The notes under the pieces: generated by a model
Seen by the model: the letters and a program-made list of their open reading frames with translations, nothing else
Databases searched by the model: none
Told to the model about the DNA's origin: nothing
Program-made: the position numbers and the translations under genes
In this document: positions 51,869-62,051 of the stretch, piece after piece
Layout: each line of letters opens with the position of its first letter
How positions within the stretch are numbered: the first letter of the stretch is position 1
Assembly (NCBI GenBank): GCA_964388455.1
Contig: CAYMAN010000011.1
Location: 8,452 to 72,451 of the forward strand
Length of the DNA: 64,000 bases
Reading direction: 5' to 3'
From: JBBRWO01 sp964388455
GTDB lineage: Bacteria; Actinomycetota; Coriobacteriia; Anaerosomatales; JAAXUF01

Positions 51869-53596
51869 ATGTCCGTCGCTGTGCGCATGAGCTCTCTGTA
51901 CGCTCCCACACTCAAGGAGAGCCCGGCCGAGGCGGAGCTGGCCAGTCACAAATTACTTCTGCGCGCCGGGATGATCCGCAAGAACGCCGCGGGCATCTAC
52001 AGTTTCCTGCCGCTCGGCCTGCGGTCCCTGCGCAAGATCGAGCAGATCGTGCGTGAGGAGATGGACGCGATCGGCAGCCAGGAGATGCTCATGCCGGCCG
52101 TACAGCCTGCGGAGCTGTGGCTCGAGTCAGGGCGCTGGGATGTGTATGGCCCCGAGCTCGCGCGTCTCAAGGACCGCCACGGCCGCGAGTTCTGTCTGGG
52201 ACCCACGCATGAGGAGATCGTCACCAGTCTCGTGCGCAACGAGGTCCGCAGCTACCGCGAGCTCCCCATCTCGCTCTACCAGATCCAGGTCAAGTTCCGC
52301 GATGAGGTGCGCCCGCGCTTCGGGCTGCTCCGCGGTCGCGAGTTCATTATGAAGGACGCCTATAGCTTCCATGCCACGCAAGAGTCACTGCAGGAGCACT
52401 ACGACGCCATGAGTCGCGCGTACGGTCGCATCTGTGAGCGTCTCGCCATGGACTACCGCGAGGTCGAGGCGGACTCGGGTCAGATCGGCGGCAAGGTCAC
52501 GACAGAGTTCATGGCGATCGCCGAGAACGGTGAGGCCGAGCTGGTGTACTGCAGCTGCGGATGGGCCGCCGATGTCGAGGCCGCTGAGACGGTCATCGCG
52601 CGTACGCCTGGCGCGACCGGGCCGCGTGACATGGAGCGCGTGCACACCCCGGATATCAAGACGATCGCAGAGCTCTCGGCGTTTCTGGGCATCAGCGATC
52701 ACGATACGGTCAAGACGATGGCCGGCAAGACTCCTGAAGGCCGACTTGTGTTCCTGCTCGTCCCCGGTGATCGAGAGCTCAACCCGATCAAGGCCGGCTG
52801 GACGGTGCCGGGTATCGAACTGCTCGAGGAGGCCGACTTCGCGAAGTTCGGTATTCCCAAGGGTTCGCTCGGCCCGGTCAACGTGCCCGCTGGCACGCTC
52901 GTCATCGCCGACAAGAGCCTTGAAGGCGACGTGTCTTGGGGGATCGGCGCGAATGAGAATGACTACCACCTCATCGGCGCGATGCCCGGCCGTGACTTCG
53001 AGGTGGAGACATGGGCGGACCTGGTGCTTGCACAGGCTGGCGATGGCTGCCCCACGTGCGGGAACTCGGTCCAGGCCGCTCGCGGCATCGAGGTGAGTCA
53101 GGTCTTTCAGCTGGGAACCAAGTACTCAGAGTCCATGGGTGCGACGTTCGCTGACGAGAATGGCGACGAGCATCCCTTCCTTATGGGCTGTTACGGGGTC
53201 GGCGTCAGCCGATCGCTCGCTGCGGTCATTGAGCAGTACAACGACGAGGGTGGCATCAAGTGGCCGGTCTCGGTCGCGCCCTACGAGGTAGCGGTTCTGC
53301 CGCTCATGGCAGACGGCGAGGTCGCGGAGGTAGCCGAGCGAGTGTGGCGCGAGTTGGCCGAGGCGGGCGTCGAAGTGGTCTTGGACGACCGTGACGAGCG
53401 AGCGGGCGTCAAGTTCAACGACGCAGATCTCATCGGCTGGCCATATCAGGTTGTCGTGGGCAAGAAGGGTCTTGCCGAGGGTGTTGTCGAGCTGAAGGTG
53501 CGCGCCACTGGTGAGCGGACCACGGTCCCTATCACCGACGCGGTTTCACACATCGCCGCGCTGGTCGAGGTCGAGCGTTTGCGCCTGGCGCACTAG
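51869..53596 (+). CDS. proS: Prolyl-tRNA synthetase (bacterial type)
   Basis: 575 residues. The class II core (motif 2 FRDEVRPRFGLLRGREF, motif 3 GCYGVGVSRSLAAV) is interrupted by the YbaK-like editing insertion (~230-390, with TIAELSAFLGISDHDTVKTM and the GDRELN segment), which hydrolyses Ala-tRNA(Pro). The C-terminal anticodon domain ends the protein. The ATG follows AAGGAAGAGG. No T-box leader is present in the 59-base gap. Confidence 0.96.
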   Translation: MSVAVRMSSLYAPTLKESPAEAELASHKLLLRAGMIRKNAAGIYSFLPLGLRSLRKIEQIVREEMDAIGSQEMLMPAVQPAELWLESGRWDVYGPELARLKDRHGREFCLGPTHEEIVTSLVRNEVRSYRELPISLYQIQVKFRDEVRPRFGLLRGREFIMKDAYSFHATQESLQEHYDAMSRAYGRICERLAMDYREVEADSGQIGGKVTTEFMAIAENGEAELVYCSCGWAADVEAAETVIARTPGATGPRDMERVHTPDIKTIAELSAFLGISDHDTVKTMAGKTPEGRLVFLLVPGDRELNPIKAGWTVPGIELLEEADFAKFGIPKGSLGPVNVPAGTLVIADKSLEGDVSWGIGANENDYHLIGAMPGRDFEVETWADLVLAQAGDGCPTCGNSVQAARGIEVSQVFQLGTKYSESMGATFADENGDEHPFLMGCYGVGVSRSLAAVIEQYNDEGGIKWPVSVAPYEVAVLPLMADGEVAEVAERVWRELAEAGVEVVLDDRDERAGVKFNDADLIGWPYQVVVGKKGLAEGVVELKVRATGERTTVPITDAVSHIAALVEVERLRLAH

Positions 53597-53617
53597 CCTG
53601 GCAAGCCCGCCACGTCT

Positions 53618-53647
53618 TTGTCCGCATTCGTCGCGCTGTGGTAGAAT
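53618..53647 (+). promoter_or_regulatory. Promoter for the rimP-nusA-infB operon
   Basis: TTGTCC (53618-53623), 18-base spacer, TAGAAT (53642-53647), 88 bases before rimP. The same -10 sequence is used before rpsP. A short hairpin (TCTCG-CA-CGAGA) occurs in the leader. Confidence 0.6.
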
Positions 53648-53734
53648 CACGCCTGCACTACGAAACATGCCGTCTCGCACGAGAAGTGGGCTTATGCTCG
53701 CTTCTTTTGTTCTGTGGACAAGGAGGTTACAGGA

Positions 53735-54220
53735 ATGCTGATGAAGAACGTCGCTGCCCGTCTCGCTGAGCTGCTTGAGCCGCACGCCGAGGAGCACGGC
53801 TTCGAGTTGGTCGCCGTCGAACAGACCGGCGGTCATGGCACTCCCGTCATCCGCGTCATGCTGGACAGGCCTGACGGTGTGACGCTTGATGCGGTCGCAT
53901 CGGCAAACGAGTGGGTCTCTGCAGTGCTCGATGCTGAGGACCCGTTCGATAAGCCCTACACGCTTGAGGTTTCCTCTCCCGGCGTGGATCGACCGCTCGT
54001 CAAGCGCGCGGACTTCGTCCGGTTTTCCGGCGAGACCGTGAACCTGAAGGTCCAGAACGCCGAGAAGCGCAAATCGTGGACAGGTGTGCTGGTTGGAATG
54101 GAAAACGACGACGTCGTCATCGACGTCGAGGAACAGCGCGTGCTCGTTCCGTACGAGAACATCCTGAAGGCACGCATCAAGGGTGTCGTCGACTTCGGCA
54201 AGGGAAGGGGAGCAGAGTAG
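53735..54220 (+). CDS. rimP: Ribosome maturation factor RimP
   Basis: 161 residues. Needed for 30S maturation. Two RimP domains: the N-terminal half (LEPHAEEHGFELVAVEQ, then IRVMLDRPDGVTLD) and the SSPGVDRPL box, then an Sm-like C-terminal barrel. The ATG at 53735 follows AGGAGGT (53721-53727); GTG- or ATG-type starts further upstream overlap this site. nusA starts after one intervening base. Confidence 0.94.
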   Translation: MLMKNVAARLAELLEPHAEEHGFELVAVEQTGGHGTPVIRVMLDRPDGVTLDAVASANEWVSAVLDAEDPFDKPYTLEVSSPGVDRPLVKRADFVRFSGETVNLKVQNAEKRKSWTGVLVGMENDDVVIDVEEQRVLVPYENILKARIKGVVDFGKGRGAE

Positions 54221-54221
54221 A

Positions 54222-55373
54222 ATGAGCTCCGATCTGATGGATGCACTTCGCCAGCTCGCACGCGAGAAGGCGATCGATGAGTATGAGATGCTGGACCGGC
54301 TGGAGCAGTCCCTCGCTACCACCTATCAGCGAATTCTCGACTTGGAGAACCCGACGCGGGTGACTATCGACCGCGAGACGGGTCATATCTACGTCTACGA
54401 GCTCGTTCCGCAGGGTGAGTGGGACGAGGAGGCTGGCGAGACTCCTGTGTATGACGAGAGAGACGTCACGCCTGCCGATGTCTCCCGTATCGCTGCGCAG
54501 AGCGCCAAGAACGTCATCTCTTCGATCATCCGTGACGCTGAGCGTGAGAAGATCTTCGATGAGTACGCGGACCGCATCGGCGAGAGCGTCACCGGCACCG
54601 TGCAGCAGAGCGACAGCCGCTACACCCTCATCAAGCTCCGCGAGGGCGTCGAGGCGCTCCTGCCGCCGTCCGAGCAGCCCAACAACGAGCGCTACGACCA
54701 CAACCAGCGCATCAAGGCGTACATCATCGACGTCCGCAAGACCTCGAACGAGCCGTCCATTGTCGTATCCCGTACCCACCCCGGCCTCATCCGCCGCCTC
54801 TTCGAGATCGAGGTGCCCGAGGTCTACGACGGCATCGTCGAGATCAAGAGCGTGGCTCGTGAGCCTGGCCTGCGCAGCAAGGTAGCCGTTTCGAGCCGCG
54901 AGGGCGGTCTCGATCCTGTCGGTGCCTGCGTCGGTCCCAAGGGCAGTCGTGTACGTATGGTCGTCAGCGAGCTTCGTGGCGAGCGTATCGACGTCGTGCC
55001 GTGGAACGAGGATCCCGCTACCTACGTCGCCAACGCACTGTCGCCGGCGAAGGTCGACCGTGTTCTCGTGGAGGAGGACGGTCACACTGCGACCGTCATC
55101 GTTCCCGACGACCAGCTGTCTCTCGCTATCGGCAAGGAAGGGCAGAACGCCCGCCTCGCCGCCAAGCTCACCGGCTGGCGGATCGACATCAAGAGCTCAA
55201 CCATGGCGGCCCAGCAGGGCATCGTCATTCCTGCCGCGTCGGAGTCTTCGGCGTCCGAGTCCTATGACGGTCGTTGTGTTGCAGTCGCTGCAACCGGCGT
55301 GCGTTGCCGCAATCAGGCACGCCCCGGCAGCTTCTACTGCGGTATTCACGACAAGGAGGCTGCCGCCGAGTGA
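54222..55373 (+). CDS. nusA: Transcription factor NusA with C-terminal Cys3His motif
   Basis: 383 residues. The N-terminal RNA-polymerase-binding domain (~1-125), the S1 domain (~130-200, GTVQQSDSRYTLIKLREG) and two KH domains (VGACVGPKGSRVRMVVSELRGERIDVV and LSLAIGKEGQNARLAAKLTGWRIDI) are standard. The usual end at ~residue 345 is followed by a short module, C352-x9-C362-x10-C373-x2-H376, resembling a Zn finger. The ATG at 54222 is preferred to an upstream GTG because it fits the usual NusA start and lies one base after rimP. The stop overlaps rnpM. Confidence 0.95.
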   Translation: MSSDLMDALRQLAREKAIDEYEMLDRLEQSLATTYQRILDLENPTRVTIDRETGHIYVYELVPQGEWDEEAGETPVYDERDVTPADVSRIAAQSAKNVISSIIRDAEREKIFDEYADRIGESVTGTVQQSDSRYTLIKLREGVEALLPPSEQPNNERYDHNQRIKAYIIDVRKTSNEPSIVVSRTHPGLIRRLFEIEVPEVYDGIVEIKSVAREPGLRSKVAVSSREGGLDPVGACVGPKGSRVRMVVSELRGERIDVVPWNEDPATYVANALSPAKVDRVLVEEDGHTATVIVPDDQLSLAIGKEGQNARLAAKLTGWRIDIKSSTMAAQQGIVIPAASESSASESYDGRCVAVAATGVRCRNQARPGSFYCGIHDKEAAAE

Positions 55374-55672
55374 TGAAGCCGCGCAAGGTATCCAACCGCA
55401 CGTGCATCGCCTGCCGCGCTTCGGACGAGAAGCGTTGGTTCGTGCGGATCGTGCGTACGCCTGACGGCCACGTGGTCGTCGATCCTTCGGGCAAGGCGAA
55501 CGGACGAGGAGCGTACCTGTGTGCGAAACCTGAGTGCTTCGATGTGGCCCGGCAACGCCGTCGCCTCGATGCAGCCCTCAAGGTGAGCCTGAGAGATGAT
55601 GATTACGATAGGTTGCGACGAGACTTCGATGAGCTGCTGAGCGCCAGTTCCAGCTCGCAGCAAGGACGGTGA
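55373..55672 (+). CDS. rnpM: YlxR/RnpM family RNA-binding protein
   Basis: 99 residues with the DUF448 core: RTCIACRASDEKRWFVRIVR, then a GRGAYLC segment (KANGRGAYLCAKPECF). YlxR is always encoded between nusA and infB. In Bacillus it was shown to bind and modulate RNase P, hence RnpM. The ATG overlaps the nusA stop by one base. A Ser-rich tail ends the protein. Confidence 0.92.
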   Translation: MKPRKVSNRTCIACRASDEKRWFVRIVRTPDGHVVVDPSGKANGRGAYLCAKPECFDVARQRRRLDAALKVSLRDDDYDRLRRDFDELLSASSSSQQGR

Positions 55673-55676
55673 TTTG

Positions 55677-58247
<2,571 letters not shown>

Positions 58248-58274
58248 GATCCACTGAGAACCAGGCGGTAACCC

Positions 58275-58715
58275 ATGAAGCAGACACCAAACAGCCGCAG
58301 ATTGAATGAGCAGGCGCGGGAGGTGGTCGCATCGATTCTCATCGATGAGATCTCCGACCCGCGCCTGGGTCTCATCACCGTAACCGGTGCAGAAGTCAGC
58401 CCCGACCGCTCGGTCATGATCGTCTACGTCAGCACCGATCCTGATCGCTACGACGAAGTGCTCGAGGGTCTCGAGTCGGCTAAGGGTCGCATCAGATCCC
58501 TTGTCGGCAAGGCGATCACGTGGCGCGTCACACCCGAGATCCGCTTCTTCATCGATCGCTCGGTCGATTCAGGGGAGCGAATCACCCAGGCACTCAAAGA
58601 TGTACCACCGTCTCTTGCCTTCGAGCGTGAACACCCTGAGCTGTCGGCAGGTGTCGACGACTCCTCTGAAGCCGCCGCGTCGCAAGGCGACACATCGCCG
58701 CTCGAGGAGGCGTAG
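58275..58715 (+). CDS. rbfA: Ribosome-binding factor A
   Basis: 146 residues. KH-type fold with RLNEQAREVVASILIDEISDPRLGLITVT at the start and the IRFFIDRSVDSGERI segment. It is a cold-responsive 30S assembly factor and part of the nusA-infB-rbfA-nrnA-truB-ribF-rpsO-pnp order. The C-terminal 30 residues are acidic and poorly conserved. It lies 27 bases after infB. Confidence 0.93.
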   Translation: MKQTPNSRRLNEQAREVVASILIDEISDPRLGLITVTGAEVSPDRSVMIVYVSTDPDRYDEVLEGLESAKGRIRSLVGKAITWRVTPEIRFFIDRSVDSGERITQALKDVPPSLAFEREHPELSAGVDDSSEAAASQGDTSPLEEA

Positions 58716-58720
58716 TCAGC

Positions 58721-59689
58721 GTGCTGCCGGAGTTCCATCACGTCGCCGTCGCGCTGAGAAGAGCGTCGTCGGTCGTGGTGTGCGCGCACGTCAGGCCTGA
58801 CGGCGATGCCGTCGGATCCGTCCTCGGCCTGACCCTGGCTCTGCGCGAGAATGGCATTGCAGCGGTGCCGACGCTTGCTGATGCGGAAGAGCCGCCTGCC
58901 ACATTCGGATTTCTTCCTGGGTTTGGCCTCTACGTGCCAGCAGCGGAGCTCGCACCGCCGGATGTCTTCATCGCCTTAGACACTCCGGTCATCAGTCGTC
59001 TTGGTGCTGCAGCCCAGCTCGCGCAGAGTGCCAAGACTGTCGTGGTGCTCGACCACCATCCGGATTGCTGTGACTTCGGTTCCGTTCAGGTGTCGGATAC
59101 CACTGCGGCTGCCACCGCTCAGATCGTCTGGCGGCTCTGCTCCACGTTCGATCGTCCGCCGAGCCGGGACGTAGCCCAGTGCTGCTACACAGGCATGATC
59201 ACTGACACCGGACGCTTCTCCTACGACAACACCTCGGCCGCCGCGCTGCGCGACGCCGCGTCGATGCTCGACACAGGGATCGACGCCGCCGAGGTGAACA
59301 GACTCGTGTATCAGAACCGCTCGGCATCTTCTCTTGCGCTCGAGGCCCGGGTGATGTCACGCCTCGTGACCGTCAACCACGGTCGCGTCGCCTGTTCTTG
59401 GCTGACTGACGAGGACTTCTCACAGACCGGTGCACTGCCCACTGAGTCGGAGTCGTTGCCCGATGCGATTCGAGTGCTCGGCGGAATCGATGCAGCTGTG
59501 CTTCTCGGTCAGCGCGGCGACGTGATCCGTGTGAATCTGCGTTCGAAGACAGGTGCGGATGTCGGAAGCGTTGCTCGCGATTTTGGCGGGGGTGGACACA
59601 GGGCCGCGGCCGGGTTCACGTGGGCTGGCACAGACCGTGATGAGCTGCTGGCTCGGCTGCTCCCGCTCCTGCCTGGAGGCGAAGCGTGA
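58721..59689 (+). CDS. nrnA: DHH-family bifunctional oligoribonuclease/PAP phosphatase NrnA
   Basis: 322 residues. It has an N-terminal DHH domain (HVRPDGDAVGSVLGL, ALDTP, VVLDHHP with the DHH box, TGMITDTGRFSY) and a DHHA1 domain (VNLRSKTGADVGSVARDFGGGGHRAAAGF). It degrades nano-RNA and dephosphorylates pAp. The GTG lies five bases after rbfA, with GAGG nearby. The stop overlaps the truB start. Confidence 0.93.
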   Translation: MLPEFHHVAVALRRASSVVVCAHVRPDGDAVGSVLGLTLALRENGIAAVPTLADAEEPPATFGFLPGFGLYVPAAELAPPDVFIALDTPVISRLGAAAQLAQSAKTVVVLDHHPDCCDFGSVQVSDTTAAATAQIVWRLCSTFDRPPSRDVAQCCYTGMITDTGRFSYDNTSAAALRDAASMLDTGIDAAEVNRLVYQNRSASSLALEARVMSRLVTVNHGRVACSWLTDEDFSQTGALPTESESLPDAIRVLGGIDAAVLLGQRGDVIRVNLRSKTGADVGSVARDFGGGGHRAAAGFTWAGTDRDELLARLLPLLPGGEA

Positions 59690-60609
59690 GCGCTCGCCGC
59701 GGGCAGAGCGGCCTGTCGGGGATTCTCGTCATAGATAAGCCTTCTGGCATGACCAGCCACGATGTCGTCAACCGTGTGCGAACGGCGACCGGCGAGCGCC
59801 GTGTCGGCCACGCTGGGACGCTCGACCCAATGGCAACAGGTATTCTCGTGGTTCTGGTTGGACCGGCAACCAGGCTCGCACCGTTTCTCACTGCTGCACA
59901 GAAGTCGTATCGCGCCACCATCGCTTTCGGCGCGCAGACCGACACGGATGACGCCGATGGTCGAGTAGTCGCCACGGCGCCCGTGCCTGATGAAGCATGT
60001 GATCCCTTCATCGCGACCGGGACAGTCGCCGCGCTCGTTGGCGTGCACGAGCAGGTTCCGCCAGCGTTCTCGGCAATCAAACGTGGGGGCGAGGTCGCTT
60101 ACGTCGCGGCGCGTCGCGGTGAAGTGCTCGAGGTCGAACCTCGTCGGATTGAGATTCTCCATTCGCAGCTCCATGGGCTCGATGCGAGCCGAGCCGAATG
60201 GGACATCGAGCTTGCGGTGTCAAAGGGCACCTACATTCGTGCGATCGCTCGTGACCTCGGCCCGGCGCTTGGGACCTTCGCGCATCTTGGCGCGCTGCGA
60301 CGCACCCGTTCCGGTTCCTTGCGCCTTGATGACTTGGTGACGCTTGACGCTGTTGCAGCCGCCGATGACGTCCGCTCACTGTTCACGGATCCCCTGAAGG
60401 CGCTTGCATTGGAGCCGTTGGAGGTTTCGGACGCGCAGCTCGACGATGTCGCCAACGGCAGGCGTCTGAGCATCGGTGCACAGGATGAGTCGGAACGACT
60501 GGTTTCGGTGATGCATGCAGACGCGCTCCTGGCGGTCTACAAACAGACTGGCGGTTTTGCCAAACCGGTCGCAGTGATACCCGGCGGAGTCGTCGGGGGC
60601 TTGAGATGA
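59686..60609 (+). CDS. truB: tRNA pseudouridine55 synthase TruB
   Basis: 307 residues. The catalytic aspartate is in VGHAGTLDPMATG (~residue 48). SKGTYIRAIARDLG is the second family motif. It makes the pseudouridine next to the m5U54 that TrmFO installs, so both T-loop modifications are encoded in this window. The GTG start overlaps nrnA (GTGA), and the stop overlaps ribF (ATGA). Confidence 0.96.
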   Translation: MSARRGQSGLSGILVIDKPSGMTSHDVVNRVRTATGERRVGHAGTLDPMATGILVVLVGPATRLAPFLTAAQKSYRATIAFGAQTDTDDADGRVVATAPVPDEACDPFIATGTVAALVGVHEQVPPAFSAIKRGGEVAYVAARRGEVLEVEPRRIEILHSQLHGLDASRAEWDIELAVSKGTYIRAIARDLGPALGTFAHLGALRRTRSGSLRLDDLVTLDAVAAADDVRSLFTDPLKALALEPLEVSDAQLDDVANGRRLSIGAQDESERLVSVMHADALLAVYKQTGGFAKPVAVIPGGVVGGLR

Positions 60610-61574
60610 ACACGTGTGTGGTTGAGTGGTGCGAACAGCTGCATGCTATGGGCGACGCCGTTGTGGCGATCGGCGTCTTTGATGGTGTGCACGTTGGTCA
60701 CCAGACGTTGCTTCAGGCCACGGTCGCTGAAGCTCGATTGCTAGGCGCTCGTGCGGTTGCAGTGACGTTTGACCGTGATCCGGATCAGGTGGTCGCCCCT
60801 GAGACTGCGGCACCTCAGCTGCTTACGCTCGCCGACAAACTGCGCTACATCGAGGAGACCGGAATCGACATGATCCTGGTGATTCCGTTCACGCTTGATG
60901 TCGCCGCCATGTCACCACAGGTGTTCCTTGAGAATGTTCTGGTTGTGGCGATGCGTCCGGTTGCCCTACACGTGGGCCGTGACTTTCGATTCGGTGCCAA
61001 GGCCAGCGGCGATCTAGGCGTGCTCGAACAGTTCGGGAAGGCTCGCGGGTTCTCCGTGACGGGTCACGATCTTGTGGAGGTCGGGGGAGAGCCGATCACC
61101 TCAACCAGGATCCGTCGCTTGGTCGCGTCCGGCGACCTAGGCTCAGCGGCGGAGCTGCTGGGCAGGGCACCCAGGGTCTCAGGCACGGTTCGGCGCGGTA
61201 GAGGGGAGGGCGCTGGTCTCGGCTTTCCAACCGCCAACGTTCTACCGGAGCCCTATGCCGCGCTCCCTGCTGACGGCGTCTACGCCGGACGAGTGGTGTT
61301 TGCCGACGGGTCCGCGTGGGCGGCGGCGGTTTCTGTCGGCACGCCGCCGACGTTTCCTGATGCGCGCGACTACGTTGAGGCTCACCTCGTCGACTTCGAG
61401 GGTGACCTCTACGATCAGGTGCTGACGATCGAGTTTCTCGAACGATTGAGACCGCAACAGGCATTCGCCACGCTTGCTGATCTCACTGCGGCAATTGCAG
61501 CGGACGTAGAGCGTGCCCTCGACATCGCCGGATTCGACCTACCCGGCGCCGCGGCTACTCCCGGCGGCGTGTGA
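60606..61574 (+). CDS. ribF: Bifunctional riboflavin kinase/FAD synthetase
   Basis: 322 residues. The N-terminal FMN adenylyltransferase domain carries IGVFDGVHVGHQTLL and ITSTRIRRLVASGDL. The C-terminal riboflavin kinase domain carries GRGEGAGLGFPTANV and VEAHLVDFEGDLYDQ. It supplies FMN for FabK and its paralogue and FAD for TrmFO. Coupled to truB through an ATGA overlap. Confidence 0.96.
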   Translation: MNTCVVEWCEQLHAMGDAVVAIGVFDGVHVGHQTLLQATVAEARLLGARAVAVTFDRDPDQVVAPETAAPQLLTLADKLRYIEETGIDMILVIPFTLDVAAMSPQVFLENVLVVAMRPVALHVGRDFRFGAKASGDLGVLEQFGKARGFSVTGHDLVEVGGEPITSTRIRRLVASGDLGSAAELLGRAPRVSGTVRRGRGEGAGLGFPTANVLPEPYAALPADGVYAGRVVFADGSAWAAAVSVGTPPTFPDARDYVEAHLVDFEGDLYDQVLTIEFLERLRPQQAFATLADLTAAIAADVERALDIAGFDLPGAAATPGGV

Positions 61575-61580
61575 TATACT
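61572..61580 (+). promoter_or_regulatory. Extended -10 element before rpsO
   Basis: TGATATACT (TGn + TATACT) overlaps the last codons of ribF, ~95 bases before rpsO. No clear -35, but an extended -10 often needs none. Confidence 0.5.
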
Positions 61581-61652
61581 TCGGCGGTTGTCTGTAGTTA
61601 CCCCTGCCTTAGAGGTGCGATTAACACCCGCCCATCTCGGACTGGGGCGAAT

Positions 61653-61669
61653 TCCACGTGAAAGGTGGA
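61653..61669 (+). promoter_or_regulatory. rpsO leader hairpin covering the ribosome site
   Basis: TCCAC (61653-61657) can pair with GTGGA (61665-61669), placing the AAAGGTGG ribosome site in the loop and right arm, just before the ATG at 61676. This is a plausible S15 feedback or thermosensitive element (inference). Confidence 0.4.
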
Positions 61670-61675
61670 CAAGAT

Positions 61676-61945
61676 ATGCCGCTTCCCAAGGATGTAAAGA
61701 CCGGAATCATCGCCGAGTACAAGCGCGGTGACTCCGACACCGGCTCGACCGAGGTCCAGGTCGCTCTGCTCACGCAGCGCATTCGTGACCTCACCGAGCA
61801 CCTCAAGATGCACAAGAAGGATCACCACACCCGTCGTGGCCTTCTGCAGATGGTCGGCCAGCGCCGCCGCCTTCTGAACTACCTCAAGAAGTCAGACATC
61901 GAGCGCTACCGTACGGTCATCGCTCAGCTTGGTATTCGCGGCTAG
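61676..61945 (+). CDS. rpsO: 30S ribosomal protein S15
   Basis: 89 residues, standard S15. DSDTGSTEVQVALLTQRI, then HLKMHKKDHHTRRGLLQMVGQRRRLL are diagnostic. It binds 16S helices 20-22 early in assembly. The ATG at 61676 follows AAAGGTGG; an upstream GTG (61658) would start inside the hairpin loop. A terminator separates it from pnp, but some readthrough into pnp is usual. Confidence 0.97.
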   Translation: MPLPKDVKTGIIAEYKRGDSDTGSTEVQVALLTQRIRDLTEHLKMHKKDHHTRRGLLQMVGQRRRLLNYLKKSDIERYRTVIAQLGIRG

Positions 61946-61961
61946 TCACCATCGAGGGACT

Positions 61962-61995
61962 GAGGGCGGGAGATTTCTCCCGCCCTCTTCTTGAT
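61962..61995 (+). terminator. Terminator between rpsO and pnp
   Basis: GAGGGCGGGAGA and TCTCCCGCCCTC form a 12-base-pair inverted repeat (loop effectively 4 bases), followed by a partly T-rich TTCTTGAT. In other bacteria RNase III cuts a hairpin near this position in the rpsO-pnp mRNA. Confidence 0.75.
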
Positions 61996-62051
61996 ACAGG
62001 CCGTGTGCGCATGGGGCGTTCCGGCAGAGGACGAGGGAAGAAGAGAGATTC

